Below, in pieces: positions 27,629 to 39,456 of a stretch of DNA of 64,000 nt. The position numbers were made by a program, and so were the translations under genes. Where the stretch lies: the NCBI GenBank assembly GCA_900618425.1, contig UZAN01039469.1, positions 92,235 to 156,234 on the forward strand, read 5' to 3'. Under the pieces are notes generated by a model, which saw only the letters and a program-made list of their open reading frames with translations, was not told the DNA's origin and made no database searches. How positions within the stretch are numbered: position 1 is the stretch's first letter; every line of letters starts with the position of its first letter. The DNA comes from Echinostoma caproni. Lineage: Eukaryota > Platyhelminthes > Trematoda > Plagiorchiida > Echinostomatidae.

Positions 27629-27926
27629 TCATTCAAAGTAGCTGCAGTTTGTTTTTCAGTACCAAATATTACGAATGATGCGGGATAATTGTTTTCTACT
27701 TATTAGTCAAGACCTGTTACAGTTAACTTCAAAAGTCTTTCTTCGAGCAATCAGCTATCTGTGAAACGCTCACAGAAATGAGAAATAGTTTTGAAGAAGA
27801 GTTTTCCACAGGTGCTCTCAACTATTGCTCAGAAGTTGTTGTTAGAATCCAGGCAAGCAATAAGACCATTCCTCGGTTTGTGCAGTAGGATGAGATTGAA
27901 GCATGTGCGGTGCTGCAAAACATCGA

Positions 27927-27957
27927 TGATTTGGCACACCGAGTCATATGCGTCTTG

Positions 27958-28013
<56 letters not shown>

Positions 28014-28044
28014 CAAGACGCATATGACTCGGTGTGCCAAATCA
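27927..28044. repeat. Perfect 118-bp palindrome with (TA)n core
   Basis: The arms TTTGGCACACCGAGTCATAT and onward on the left are repeated exactly as reverse complement on the right. They meet in a (TA)n tract at about 27,963-28,008. I checked pairing from both ends to the centre (27,985/27,986) and found no mismatch. The right arm ends exactly at an N at 28,045, so the sequence past it may not be truly adjacent. Such a structure can be a real hairpin but is also a typical fold-back artefact of reading or joining at a TA repeat. Confidence 0.9.
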
Positions 28045-28045
28045 N

Positions 28046-28499
28046 TATATGGCAGCAGAATAGTTCATTCAAATCTCCGACAGTCAAGGCTGCACCATTT
28101 TATCCGATGAATCATCTATCAGGAGGACAAGGTGAAGAAAATGATAGCAGGATAGCTTCGGAACTTTCATTCATTCATTTGGATGAAGTGAAGAACAGAC
28201 TATCAAAGTCAAAGTTATAGTTTTACTATGGGAAACACATAGGCTGATTTGTACATTGATTGATTCCTGGTTCATAGAAAGGTAAAGAAGGCCAGAAATT
28301 ATCCCTGTTTTCGTACAGTACAACGGATGCTGAAATTTAAGACCTTTCAACGTTTCATCCAGTTTGTGCTTGAAAGAATCAATTTTAGGTGGGGAAAAAA
28401 CGTGAGTTGGTAGAAAATTACAACTACTTCATATTCTAAAGACAAATGAAATACGCCGGCATTTTGTTGGACTGTTTTGGAGCACTAATTTGAATGGTT
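28046..28499. other. No gene seen
   Basis: AT-rich sequence between the palindrome and a CR1-like fragment, with no recognised motif. Confidence 0.4.
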
Positions 28500-28800
28500 G
28501 CTACCCAAGATGACTGTGGGTCAATAAGGCGAACAGTGAACGACAAAGATGGTCAGGGTTCTGCGTTATTTGGTGCACCAAATCCGAGCCCCTTGAATTC
28601 GGTCATGCTGTGTGAATTACAAACCCAATGATTTCAGTTATTCCCCATAAGTCTCGGAATGCAATCCCTTGACCATCGTGGTGAGCATTCTTTGTGTTTG
28701 TTCAAAAAACATTACTATCTCGTTGCAGCCACGGCTTCCGCGCTTGAATGGCGTACTCTTTTGAGGTGGAGTGTAGACTGATAACAAATGTGGGTAAAGC
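28500..28800 (-). mobile_element. CR1-like reverse transcriptase fragment
   Basis: On the minus strand EYAIQARKPWLQRD (28,720-28,762) matches the thumb region TEYAVQIWNPWLNRD of the CR1-like copy at 0.4-1.3 kb. It is followed, with frame changes, by LKSLGL and FTQHDRIQGARIW, which correspond to the next conserved block of that protein. The copy is short and heavily decayed. Confidence 0.6.
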
Positions 28801-28984
28801 GTAGGTTCAAATTTGCAAATCGTGGCTGAACTCTTTGCTACTCATCACCCGCTTCGGTGAGTAGTAAAATAATTTGAATAGCTATTCAAACGATCCTCAC
28901 TTTTCCGTTTGCAGTGCCAAAGGTTAACCAATAATCATATCGATCAATTTGAAACGTGCATTGCTCAGTACTGTACCATCTACA

Positions 28985-29590
28985 AGAATTTTGTGTTCTC
29001 TTTTACCGAGATCTGGCCAATTTTAATCAACAGATATTCTCGTATCTCAGCTATCGATGCGAAATAAGTTTAAACACCAAGCTTCGGGTTTACGAGTCTT
29101 CTATCCGCCCGATCCTCACTTATTCTTGTGAAACCTGGCCACTAAGAGTATAAGATATAAGGAAGTTTGAAGTCTTTGATCACTGGTGATTACGCCGCAT
29201 CTTGAAAGTAAATTGGAGAGATCGGATTTCCAATGATGAGGTTCGACGGCGCTACTTGAACATTGACAAGATTTCAAAAATGCTACAACGCCGGCGCCTT
29301 CAGTGGTTTTGCCATATTCTCCGAAGACCCGACACTCAACTCTCGCGACAGACTGTAGCCCCCGCACCATGTGGTGGATGGCATTGCAGACTCGGCGGTC
29401 AATTGAAGACCTGGAGTAGTACGATCAAGGCGGATTTGAAATTACTGGGTCTTCAATCCGTATATGGAATTCGCAACTGGAACCATAACTGGGTTTCACA
29501 CTGCGTCAACCTTGCTACCGATCGTCATGCATGGACCACCATCATTAGAAACATTCAGGAAGCCAACTTATCCTCCCGCAGGAGTTAGTC
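28985..29590 (+). mobile_element. RTE-like retrotransposon, C-terminal fragment
   Basis: One frame reads YRCEISLNTKLRVYESSIRP, ILTYSCETWPLRV, FEVFDHW, LRRILKVNWRDRISNDEVRR, then QWFCHILRRPD and a C-terminal block containing GGQLKTWSSTIKADL, VYGIRNWNHNW and DRHAW. Two stops interrupt it (after WPLRV and in DHW-LRR). The CETWPL / DHRCLRRI / DRISNEEVRRR / LGHVLRMP order is typical of RTE-clade elements after the polymerase active site. The active site itself is missing, so it is 5' truncated. Its C-terminus differs from the second RTE-like copy at 63.3 kb. Confidence 0.85.
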
Positions 29591-30024
29591 GATCAAACGT
29601 AACAGTAGAAGTAATTAAGTATCTCAGGTTTACATTCTGCAAACTGCGAACATAAAAATCAGGGATCAGTGCGACGTCTCTTTAATACACAGATAAATTT
29701 CTCGCCAGCAAGTTACCTATTGATTTCAACCTATGGTGGTTTGTTGGTATTTTTAGATATGATATCCAAATAAAAGCACAAAAGTAGTTTTACTGAGCAA
29801 ATCTCAAACAGAGTTTCATTATTTTGTGAGTGCATGCTAGAAAATAAGTTAGACGTCGACATCCCAGTTAGAAAATAAAAGACACTCTAATGGCCCTGCA
29901 GATACTCGATTCGGTCTCATAGAGGATATTTGGTTTTGAAATAAAACGGTATAGATGGTTTCATCTACCTACCCTCTAAGCTCGTAAGGATTGGTTGTGC
30001 TATATTGTGTATATTCTTAATAAT
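29591..30024. other. No gene seen
   Basis: AT-rich sequence between an RTE-like fragment and a SINE. Confidence 0.4.
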
Positions 30025-30190
30025 AGAAACGGTATGATCAGATGCCCGGGTTGTTGGTATGCTTGCGCTCTACCTGTGAGGTCCCGGGTTCGATTCCCAG
30101 TTGGATCGATTGTTGCACCGCTGATGAGAACCAACCAGGTAGAAACATTTGTCCATGCTTTGTTCCAAGCTTTTCAGCTCATGCCCCATT
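30025..30190 (+). mobile_element. tRNA-derived SINE carrying a hammerhead fold
   Basis: A perfect Pol III B box, GGTTCGATTCC, lies at 30,087-30,097 inside a T-arm-like CCGGGTTCGATTCCCAG. It is preceded by a weak A-box-like TGGTATGCTTG (from 30,055). A hammerhead-like core starts 24 bases after the B box. Pol III boxes plus a hammerhead in one short repeat is the known plan of the schistosome Sm-alpha family. The limits given are approximate because no clean terminal repeats are visible. Confidence 0.6.
30113..30158 (+). ncRNA. Hammerhead ribozyme-like core (imperfect)
   Basis: CTGATGA (30,121-30,127) is followed by a weak stem II, GAACC-loop-GGTA, then GAAA (30,142-30,145) and a minimal stem III, AC-ATTT-GT. 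The expected cleavage site GTC ends at 30,153. Stem I pairs G30120 with C54, and GCA (30,115-30,117) with TGC (30,156-30,158), around a small internal loop. All invariant core bases are present. Stem II has an A bulge and a G-A closing mismatch, so activity may be reduced or lost. Confidence 0.55.
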
Positions 30191-31952
30191 TATACGACAA
30201 ATTTATAACACCTCCTTTAAAAATGTTCTTGTTTAAGAAAACCTTATTACACAAGTAGCTGATTTCGTCGAGTGACTGATAGTGCGTTTCTTCACATTTC
30301 AACACTGAACACATCTTCCTGTAAATCCCTGTTTCTTAAACGTCTAAAACAAAAACAGTTATCTTTCATAGAATGGGACAGTCTCCTTCATTCCCACCTA
30401 CTCAACAGATTCCTTCTTAACATGATCTAGGGGTATCCTCAACGCTTATAGTTGCTCCCCATACCGTCCACCTAGGCGCTTCGTTCTCATCAAGTTTTAT
30501 CGTCAAACTATCCTAAGAGAACTCCAATTGACAGTATGTGTGCGTGACATAGAGTTAAGTGATAAGTTAAATAAAGGTTGGGTTATGACCTGAACTGCCA
30601 GTCAGTGTTCAGAAACTCTATCGATACCGTCCTCTCAGTTTGTCTCACATGTTAGTTTGAGCACTACTTGAAGATGACCTTGTTCATATCTTTATCCGTT
30701 GTTTTATTTTCCCAGACAGCGAACTAGTTTGTGACCAGTTCCACCAGTTTATGCATTCAAAAACATTTCTGTTCTGTCCGAGAATCCCAAAACACATATG
30801 TTCAATTAGGTTGCATAACCGCAAACGCCTTGCTCTCCTTTAATCCTTTCTATTTTGCTTCCTCACAGACTGTATGATGTACAAAACTCATAAAATTGCG
30901 ATATACATTAGCCGCTTTACCCATTTTCATACCGTCACTTTTCCTTTCTTCAAAACCCGCAAGTTGTAGGAAACTGGGATGGCTGTGCAGCACGGTTAAA
31001 GGTACGGAGAAAGTGAAGCAGAGCGAAAACGAGACTATGCATAGCGACCTGTCCTGGAACCTGGTGTGGGTTGTGAATTTCAAACGAAGTAAAGCTATTG
31101 GTATTCCGCACGGAGCTTCAAATGAGAACATGGCTAATTTGGTTTTCAATTCATTTGCACGATAATGATTTAATATTTTTAGGGTGACCATTGACAAAAT
31201 CACTCGCTTAACTTACCACTGCAATTTTTCTATCGCGATGTGGACGACATTCTTATATTGCCCTATACTCTGTTTACTCATGAGTAATATAATCTGATTT
31301 TGTACATTTAGCTGGAGTTTGACGAAAGTAGTTTCGTGATGGTAATTCTCTTTCCTCAAAATGACCGTTGATAACGTAATCATTTTGGCATCAAAATAAT
31401 CTCTGTTCAACTTAAAAATAAAATCTAACAACGTCAAAGCGTTTTTTGTCACTATTTATGGATTTCTTGCATTAGTATTTTTATAGACTCGCATGGACAG
31501 TTGCCCCCTTTTGGGTAAAAAAAACAATCTGTCTCCGAAAGAAGGAAATTATACGGATAAATCAATCAAATGAAAAATTGTGAAGAAACCCTCTGTTTGT
31601 TCACAAGGATTCGAGTGAGATAGGGAACTGTAGAACTTTTGTAGAGGTTATTGCGAGAGGGTATTACACGAGAATTATGAGCGGTATTTGGATCGATTGC
31701 CGTTTATAAGATTAATGGAGTCAGAGAGGATTTTCTATGCAAATGTTTCACATATGCACAAGTGTATTTCACAAAGGTTCTAGATTGATAATCAACGGGT
31801 ATAAAGGATACACCACTGATAATCGATAAACCACGTAGGACGATTTTGAAGACTTTCCTGATTAGTGCAGTAAAATCACCGGGGATTAACGGAGACCAAT
31901 CGGGAAAACACGTTGGTAAACAAAAAGCAAATTACATTTTCCAGAGTATCGT
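30191..31952. other. No gene seen
   Basis: The longest frames (117 codons minus at 30,850-31,203, 89 codons plus) overlap each other and match nothing known. No repeat was recognised. Confidence 0.35.
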
Positions 31953-32230
31953 ATGCCCCCCAACCCCTCCAAAGCAGTTCGATTACACACACTAGCCACC
32001 GCTGAGGCGTCAGGCATTCACCTGTTCGCACCAGAACTAGGTGCACAAAAGCGACTGGTTCTCCACTTACCCTGGCCCCAAATTGATCATCAACATCACC
32101 ACCACCACCACCACTCCAATCACAATCAGTCTCACCCAAACACAGACACATAGAGCTTACCCCATTCCTCCCCTCTCCCCATCCCAAATGACCTTTCGAC
32201 CCAGCGTGAAAATGTATCCCCACTAACAAC
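31953..32230 (+). mobile_element. Penelope-like element, extreme 3' end
   Basis: The frame reads HTLATAEASGIHLFAPELGA, then QKRLVLHLPWP. The minus-strand Penelope-like element at 36.9-38.2 kb has HTLATAEAIGIHPHTPPPLC then SKKQ at the corresponding place. This is the C-terminal tip that follows the GIY-YIG endonuclease. A CAC/CAT run (about 32,093-32,116) then encodes a histidine stretch of no likely meaning. The rest of the element is missing. Confidence 0.7.
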
Positions 32231-35200
32231 AAATTACATTTGTTTGGTTTTGAACTGGTTTAGTCGTCGGAGTTGAATAGATAATCCAGGAACTTTATTC
32301 ACACAGTTGTAAATAAGGGATGTCCACTTTACGATTTTGGTCATCGTAACTCCTAAATACTTCCAAGAATCTACTCTAGAAACTGACACTTTCTATCAAT
32401 GTTAGAGCAGTTGGAGAGAAAATTTTGGAAAGAGAGCTGGATCCACACAGTTTTTGAAAGGTCATGACGGGTCTCCAGCGATCAGAAAGCGATTACGTGC
32501 TCAAAACAATATATTGGAGTTATGTTGCCGCCTACTCCGGACTCCATGAGACAGGAGGAGCACTGTTTACATGTATAAATATACGATAAGCACAGCTAGT
32601 TGCTCTGGAATTCGTTTCAATTAGGATCCGAATAACTTTCCAGGGGTTTCCGGCTGTGGCTCCTTAGAAATTGATTGATACAGGACGAATCGATACGGTC
32701 AATCTCCTATTCATTCCTGTGATATCGAGTCAATTAGACCATATGAATGAAATACGGTTTCCAGGGGGCAAAATAGTCAGAAATGGAATTGGTTCTATCG
32801 ACAAAAATATGAACATTGTTGATCAGAGAAGGCTCAAAGCAGAACCACGAAGCTGCAACGAACAGAGATCTGTGAAGAAGACGACTTCATTCAAGTGATG
32901 TGTTACGCAGACGAATTTAGATTTTGTCAGTTTGCTTCAAAGAACGAAAGACAGAACGGAAATATATCATAGAGGTAGACAATGATCACTTGTTGGTACG
33001 GGTGCATGTAGATATAGACGAAGAAGAATTCAGGATGATTCGTTTTAATTTTCTCTAAAACGCAGTTAGCTCTGATTGGTGAAACGCACAAATCCGTAAG
33101 ATCAAAAGCACAGATAGGCATGGTTCAAATTATTCACCAAACCGTGTATGTGATAACAAGCGAAAGGATAAAATGAATCAAAGAGAGTTGAAATAGTGTT
33201 TTGTCTACAAAACTGAGCAATATAATGGTTTATCATGAAATTAGTTCTCTATCCAGAGAATTTAGTGTGGAAGTGAATTGATAAATAACCAGTACGATGG
33301 CTAGAGTATGATTTAATAACACCCGGCTTGTCATACCATGAAGTTTTAATGTAGATGGTCACATCACCGACGATTTTCTGGCCACAGGAAATTCTCTCAT
33401 GTCGGTAAAGTTTAAATGCATCAATGGACAACAACGTGCCTGCAGCATGGGGGGGGGGTTAGCCAAGATTCTTGTATGCGAATCAAACTACTAACAACAT
33501 GAGTCTGAGGTTGGGGCACAATTGATAAACCGAACATTTTCGGGAACAGGGAACGCATTTTTGTATTCAGTAGTGATTGAACTAACATTTCGGACAGTAT
33601 AGTGCAATAAAGGGCAACTTGCCAATCCAAACGATTAAGGCTTTTTGTAAATTGTGAAATTTAGAGAAATAAGTGTGGTCGCATCGAATCATGCGTTAAA
33701 TCCGTTGGAGCCTTTGAACTAAAGTAATTCCGATCACATTTACCGAAGAACAAAAGCCATAATAATGACAAAACCGTTCAATTCAATGAGATCGATAACT
33801 CAAGATTGTAGCGCAGACAGGCAATTTGCTCGCCAATATTCATCCATCAAATAGTTATTTGAATCCCTATTTCGTTCCGTTGCCCTCGGAGCGTCCACTG
33901 CCTGGAATTCGTCATAATCTCCCGTTTTCTATGAGTTCGTAATCGATTTTCCTTCGCAATTTACCTTAAATGACGCACAAGGGAAAAATTACATGCAATA
34001 CATAATTTATAATCACAATAATTTTCTCGTCATTCATTTACGGTGCATCTTACATTATTCATTGGGACGGGGTAGTGTTGCGTTTACCCCCTAGAGAAGT
34101 GAAGACGAAAATATTGGCAGTATCCATCTGGAACAAAATTACACAGAAACCGCGTGAGCTCAATCTGCAACGAATGATTCGGTAGCGGAGTACATCGTTG
34201 AAGTTGACGGTGTAATAATTACTGAACTCGATTTGTCATTTGTCTAAATTAACAATAATGCCGTGTATATCCCCTAGAAATGAGATTATTCGCAACAGAC
34301 ACGTAAAATGAGGTTTGTTTCCTTCGATACAGCTGCTGGAACTTGAGACGATATCCTTTGAGCATTATCATCACACGGTATGGACCATAATTCATTTCTT
34401 GTCCACTTCGATCTACTTAGTTTTTAGGCTGCATGATTGTCAATGAACCGTGCATGACTTTGTTTGCCTAGATTAAATAAATAATCTCAACATGCAAATC
34501 GGAAACTTTATCACGTACGAAAATGCAATATATAGTCCAATGGGTGCGACTCAAGAGTTATCTCCAATTATTTCCATAAACTCTTTCCATCTCGGTTATT
34601 TGTTACGAGGCGTTATTTTATCCAACATATAATCTTTAATAGCAACTCTTTTGAATAAATAAATGAAATTATTTCTCAACCCGGAGAAATTGTAATAAAT
34701 AACAAAGTTGATGGATTCGATGCTGAACGGACTGGAAATAAGTCCTAAAGCACAAAGGCAGGCCAATCGACTATTAGTGTACACAGACAGTACGTCTTAA
34801 TTATTATCACTGTTAGTTTCTGGTAAAGAAAAATGGTCTTATTCTGTTTAGTTAGCTCTTAAGTCGTCATGGTGCAGGTCAACCATTACTGATGAAATGG
34901 GCGTGTCCACTATATTCTGAACAATTCCATATGCTAAGCACAATCGAATCAGAAAAATTAGTGTTGTAAAGACTCGCCAAGGCTTGTTTATTAATATTCG
35001 GAAATACTTTAATATAAAGGCTGTCGCCTTTACAAACCCACAAATGTGTCACAGGGACCCGTTGCTTCAGTTTTGATTAAACCTGTATATCACATCAGCT
35101 AATGGAGTGATTACTAAAGCCGTTGAGGTGATCGTCACTCTTGACAGTATTCCCTTATTCTACTTGAACAATTTGAATCTAAATTGATATACGCACAGCA

Positions 35201-36452
35201 ACGTACATCCGCTGCACTAATCAATGAATTACAAAAGCCTGTGAAAAGCGGATTATTTTATGCCCATACACATTCTTCAAGTTTGACGGTGTATTCTAGG
35301 ATCAGGTAAAAGACACGCCGATGAACTCATCTAATCGTGGATACAAGATCAAACCAATGCCGATCAAATCGACGCAGTTTCCAAATTCACAATTCCTACC
35401 AAAATATGAATAAATACGTGGGTAATAATATGATGTTTTTCTTTCCGACGGAATACATCTTCTGACGCACTGCGAAGAACTGCACACAGTAAAAGAACAC
35501 ACTTATCCGCACATCAACAGCAACCATCTGTTATGCCATATGTAAATTTTTGTCTGAAGTTTAATTTGAAAATCCTGGACATGTTGAAATACCGATCAAT
35601 CGAAGAAGGATGATACTTTAAAAAAGCGTTTCCCTGCAATGAGTACACGAGCAAAACTATTTGGCTCATAGAGAACCGAATAAGTAGACCAACAGCAACA
35701 GCCGAACAGGGATTCAAAAAACTAAAACCTGATTGATTCACAAAACATATCAGAAATGCTAACAATATTGTTAAAAACAAGTGGCATCTAAATCGGGCAC
35801 AGATGAACACAGGAATCTTGTTGACACAAGAAAATAATCAATGTGAACATGAAATTTGAAGAATCGTCGTCAGCTCAAACCGCTGTAACCGATATGACAA
35901 GCACTAAATCGGTTAACACTGGAATTGAGGGGACAACTGGGATTGAATTGATCAACAATAAACATCACTCCTACTCTTTTGTTCCAACTAATGAGGACAA
36001 GGCAAGAAAAGTTTAGCTTCAAAAATGTCAATTGGCAATCGATCCAACACAAAACATTCAAGGGATTTAAGTCAGGCGAGGCAGTTGTTTAAAACTAACT
36101 GAATCGGAACGTCAACATCGATGAACTGTAAGCTACCAGTCTGAACAATAAATCATCGATCAGTTGATCGCCTGACTCTCATTCTATCTATTTCTTTGTG
36201 AACGAAGTTGATGACGAATTGAAATTTAGTTAACTCCGTTGTTTGGATTTTCAGTATAGTCGTATTCGGCGTACCCTGTTTTGTGCAAATCTCCTTTTCT
36301 GTGAAGATATAGTTGGTTTATTCGAACAGGAAACCATGTTGAGAGCTGTCAAAAGTGCCCGAATATACCATTATAAACCGTTGTGAGAAAACACAAAGTA
36401 GCGAACAAGTTCGGTCGCGGTGATTCTTCTACAAGCTAATACATCACAATTC
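32231..36452. other. Unassigned 4.2 kb, no gene seen
   Basis: Only short frames up to 98 codons (35,514-35,810 minus) occur. A G-run lies at about 33,451-33,460. I recognise no element and no exon. Confidence 0.35.
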
Positions 36453-36519
36453 ATATCAAACCGTTAAAATTGTTGTTTGGCAGATTTGAAGCTTGTACGT
36501 CGATTTGGAAAAGTTCAGT

Positions 36520-36588
36520 GGCCTCGGTGGGATTCGAACCCACGCATGGATGCCCCCTACGCTTTGTACGCGCACGCCCTACGAGGCC
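36520..36588 (-). repeat. tRNA-like repeat (family A), D arm deleted
   Basis: On the minus strand GGCCTCG pairs perfectly with CGAGGCC at the other end (acceptor-like stem). GTGGG-TTCGAAT-CCCAC is a perfect T arm. Compared with its partner, about 14 bases of the D arm, including the A box, are missing. It is therefore a derived repeat and not a working tRNA. The antisense reading gives RWDSNPR, a peptide that arises whenever a tRNA T arm is translated backward. Confidence 0.75.
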
Positions 36589-36676
36589 GCACCGACAGAA
36601 CTGATCCACTGACGTCACATGTCTCTGTAAGCTGTATGGGTAAATTCGAATGTGAAATTATCAGGGCCATCAGTAT

Positions 36677-36757
36677 GGCCTCGTAGCTCAGCTGGTGGAG
36701 CGTGCGCGTACTTAGCGTAGGCGGCGTCCATGCGTGGATTCGAATCCCACCGAGGCT
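36677..36757 (+). repeat. tRNA-like repeat (family A), with A and B boxes
   Basis: The acceptor-like stem is GGCCTCG with CGAGGCT. TAGCTCAGCTGG fits the A box and GGATTCGAATCC the B box. A cloverleaf can be drawn: D stem GCTC/GAGC, anticodon stem TGCGC/GCGTA with loop GTACTTA, T arm GTGGA-TTCGAAT-CCCAC with one mismatch. The anticodon would be ACT, and the variable region has 14 bases. The T-stem mismatch, the unusual anticodon and the existence of related copies (36,520 and 45,595) argue for a SINE or tRNA pseudogene. Confidence 0.7.
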
Positions 36758-36839
36758 AGTGAACTTATATCAAACTGTTTAGAACGCGAGGGGAGGGGGG
36801 AGAAATCATGACAGGTCAGAAAAGTGATAACCAACATCC

Positions 36840-38200
36840 CAGTTCCATGACCGGATGTTGCTTACACTTTGGTCCTCAAACATGCGCACTAGTTCGGATC
36901 ATTAGGGGTGGGTGGGGCTGTGTCGTGTATGGTATTGGTCATGAAAGAACAAGTGTTCTTACGCATTGTTTTTTAGAGCATAAAGGGGGGGGGGTATGTG
37001 GGTGGATTCCGATCGCTTCCGCTGTGGCCAAAGTGTGATTCATAATCGTCTTAGATCGGCGGGCGTAAACTAAGTAGAGGGGTCGAAATGCGGTGGCCAC
37101 ATTAACTACATTGTTCGGTTCCGCTAGATGTGAAACGATTACGCTATTAATGGTCCTAATTACTCCACTATTCAACCAGACCGGGTGCTGCGCACGGACC
37201 AGTTCAGGTAAACGTCTGCTTTTGCGGCCAATGGATCTTGCTCCACAGGAGCACGTAAATAAGTACACACAGAAAGAAAAGGCAGAAACAGGCAATTTAT
37301 CTTTGAGTTGAAAGCATAGAAGTGGCCTGGAGATTAACACGATAGGCAGTTTTGCTGCGGGGAATGCCTTTTCTACATTTTTACTCAGCTTGCGTGTTAC
37401 CATATCGGCGGTTGTGTCGCCCTTNCCCTTGAAAGGTAGCAATGTGCAAATCGGTTTCTTCTTCGCGGCAGTGGTCTTATTTGGTCAACCGATGACGATC
37501 CAAAAATTTGTCCACAAATCGCTCTGGATATCCGTTTCGAAGGAAAACCTCTCGAATAAACCTCAGTTCTGTATCAATGGTATTGTCCATACACATTCTC
37601 CGCGCCCTGATAGCGAGGCGGTGCATTAGGTTCCTTTTCCGTTCCAAAGGCACATAGCTTTTGAAATGGATATACTGATCATTCCACGACGGCTTCTTGT
37701 GTATGGTGCATCGGATAGTTCCGTTTGATTGACGGCGTAGTAGAATGTCCAGAAATGCAAACTTAATGTTTGGATTAGCTGAATTAAATACTTTCAAGAG
37801 TCTAACCAGATCCACACTGTCAATGGTAAAGCACAAATTGTCATCCCCAAAGCACTTGTAAAATGTGCTACGATCGACTGTTCGTTTTAAGATGTCATTC
37901 TCCAGCTTAAACCATCAATATATCAGCGAACAGTGGACCCAGAAGAGATTCCATTGCTAATCCATCAATTTAGAGATCAACTTCGTCATTGAATTTGATT
38001 TTTATGTTGTGTGTGCAAAAGTATGGTAATTTTTTTAGATCACCAACTGGTATTCCAATTTCACAATGTCACAACGGTCAAAGAAACACTTTTCTTTTAG
38101 TTCATAGCTATTTCCAAGGGAAACGCCTGTTGAATAAACATCCTTTTTTTCTCGAAATGTTTATCACGTTGATTCATAAATGTGTTTGGGAACCTTTTTT
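36840..38200 (-). mobile_element. Penelope-like element, RT part plus GIY-YIG endonuclease
   Basis: On the minus strand from about 38,060: GDLKKLPYFCTHNIKIKFND, then DGLAMESLLGPLFADI (matching DGVAMGSPLGP-LADI of the family). The active-site box is FYKCFGDDN (FGDD at 37,840-37,851 instead of YVDD), followed by KFAFLDILLRRQSNGTIRCT, IHKKPSWNDQYIHF, ERKRNLMHRL and the linker PFKGDTTADMVTRKL. The GIY-YIG-type domain follows, CVYLFTCSCGARSIGRKSRR (37,205-37,275), and then HTLATAEAIGIH near the C-terminus. Stops and frameshifts are present, and an N sits at 37,425. The tyrosine of the YIG half has become serine. Both enzymes are probably dead. Confidence 0.9.
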
Positions 38201-39319
38201 CTCCGGCATGTAGAAAACTGCTCAATTTTCAAAAAATTATTATCTACGGCAGTTTTTGAAAATCTAGATTGATTCTTATTGCTTGTTCTTGCTCACAGAT
38301 TGTTCAGGTATGCTACACGTGTTCATTTCGAATCAGCTGGCATACTTATTCAGTTCAAGGCTTGTCCAATAGATTAAATTTAAAACGCGGTTCCTGAACA
38401 TCATCATACTCCGCTATATGCACTGATCATATGGCGTGCACAAACCAGATCGATAGCCCTTGGGACTATTAACATGATTTCCAGTATTTTTTCTTTCAAA
38501 TTGTCCGTCTATAAATATCACGTAGTCATGTGTACCCTTAATCACTGTATTGAAAACAAGAACTATTCAAATAAACAGACACGCTCCTCTCCGAGTCTGA
38601 TTATTTTTTTTACCGTGTTTATTTCAGATTCTCTTCGCAACCTGAGAATTTAAGATCGAAGATAAACAGTTTATTCGGTTATTCATTGTCCGGTTTATAT
38701 AACCATTATGTAAATGGAACTGTATGCTAATAAGTGAAAGTATATGTGACTTGCACTAGGGAAAGGGTAGTTTTCACTTACCCTAATTGGTCTTCATAAT
38801 CAGGTTACGTCAGTGGAACGTTTCGAAAATAAGTTACTGTCTGTGAGTGGTTCACCTTCCGCCAGTTCCTCATTGAGCTTCAAAATTAGTTTGCCGAGAT
38901 CGTATAATATGCACGGCTGTAGAGGGAAGGAAGAGAATGTAAGTTGCCAAACAGAGAAGTTACATTCTCTTAGACAGTTTTACACACAAATATACAAAAC
39001 AAAACACCCGAGCCTGATGAATGGTCTGAGGAACAAGTAATAACAGTCCTCCATCAGCAACTGTTGAAGACTAACCATAAAACAGTAAATTCATGCGCAC
39101 GGAAGCCAGCCACTCGGGGAGCTATTAACTATACTTCGGCATCTCAAAGAAAAACAAACTGTTAACCCGAGGCAGCATTTCAGTCAGAAGGCATTCGTTC
39201 CATACTGTGAACAAAAACACATCCAACTCAGCTAGTGTGTCCTGTGAGCATTGCGACTCCCAATGATTGGAATTTAGACACGCACGTAAGTAGCCTAATG
39301 CAGCTGAATAACACTGTTT
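38201..39319. other. No gene seen
   Basis: This may contain an unrecognised 5' part of the Penelope-like element to the left. No certain motif is visible. Confidence 0.35.
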
Positions 39320-39429
39320 AATTTAGATGCTGAATGTTTGGATTAGCCCATCTGGTTTTTCACAGGCACCGGGCACTTTTGATGATGTTGGTTGTGGGTT
39401 TCACTCCTTGGGAGATCGTTAATTCCCCA

Positions 39430-39434
39430 NNNNN
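39430..39434. other. Short sequence gap (5 N)
   Basis: Five N inside the hammerhead repeat. The true distance may differ, and the block between the hammerhead and the right end is slightly uncertain. Single N also occur at 1281, 28,045 and 37,425. Confidence 1.
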
Positions 39435-39456
39435 GTTTGTGATAACTGAGAAATAA

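Larger units (their letters stand above)
36453..36779. mobile_element. Composite of two inverted tRNA-like repeats between 13-bp direct repeats
   Basis: ATATCAAACCGTT (36,453-36,465) and ATATCAAACTGTT (36,767-36,779) flank a unit of about 300 bp. Two tRNA-like segments face each other inside it: 36,520-36,588 on minus and 36,677-36,757 on plus. The direct repeats look like a target-site duplication with one mismatch, which would mean the inverted pair was inserted as one unit. The match could also be chance in AT-rich DNA. Confidence 0.45.

Noticed and set aside
26653..27678. Four open frames of about 290-330 codons
   Set aside because: They are made almost entirely of unknown residues from the 835-base N run.
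27791..28220. Frames with long Tyr-Ile runs
   Set aside because: They are translations of the (TA)n palindrome core.
31876..32232. 118-codon minus-strand frame and the His-rich tail of the plus frame
   Set aside because: The plus strand carries the Penelope-like C-terminus. The minus frame is its shadow, and the histidines come from a CAC/CAT simple repeat.
36477..36686. 69-codon frame containing RWDSNPR
   Set aside because: It is the antisense reading of a tRNA-like T arm and not a protein gene.
36677..36757. A functional tRNA gene
   Set aside because: The cloverleaf has a T-stem mismatch, an unusual ACT anticodon and a 14-base variable region. Related broken copies lie nearby.
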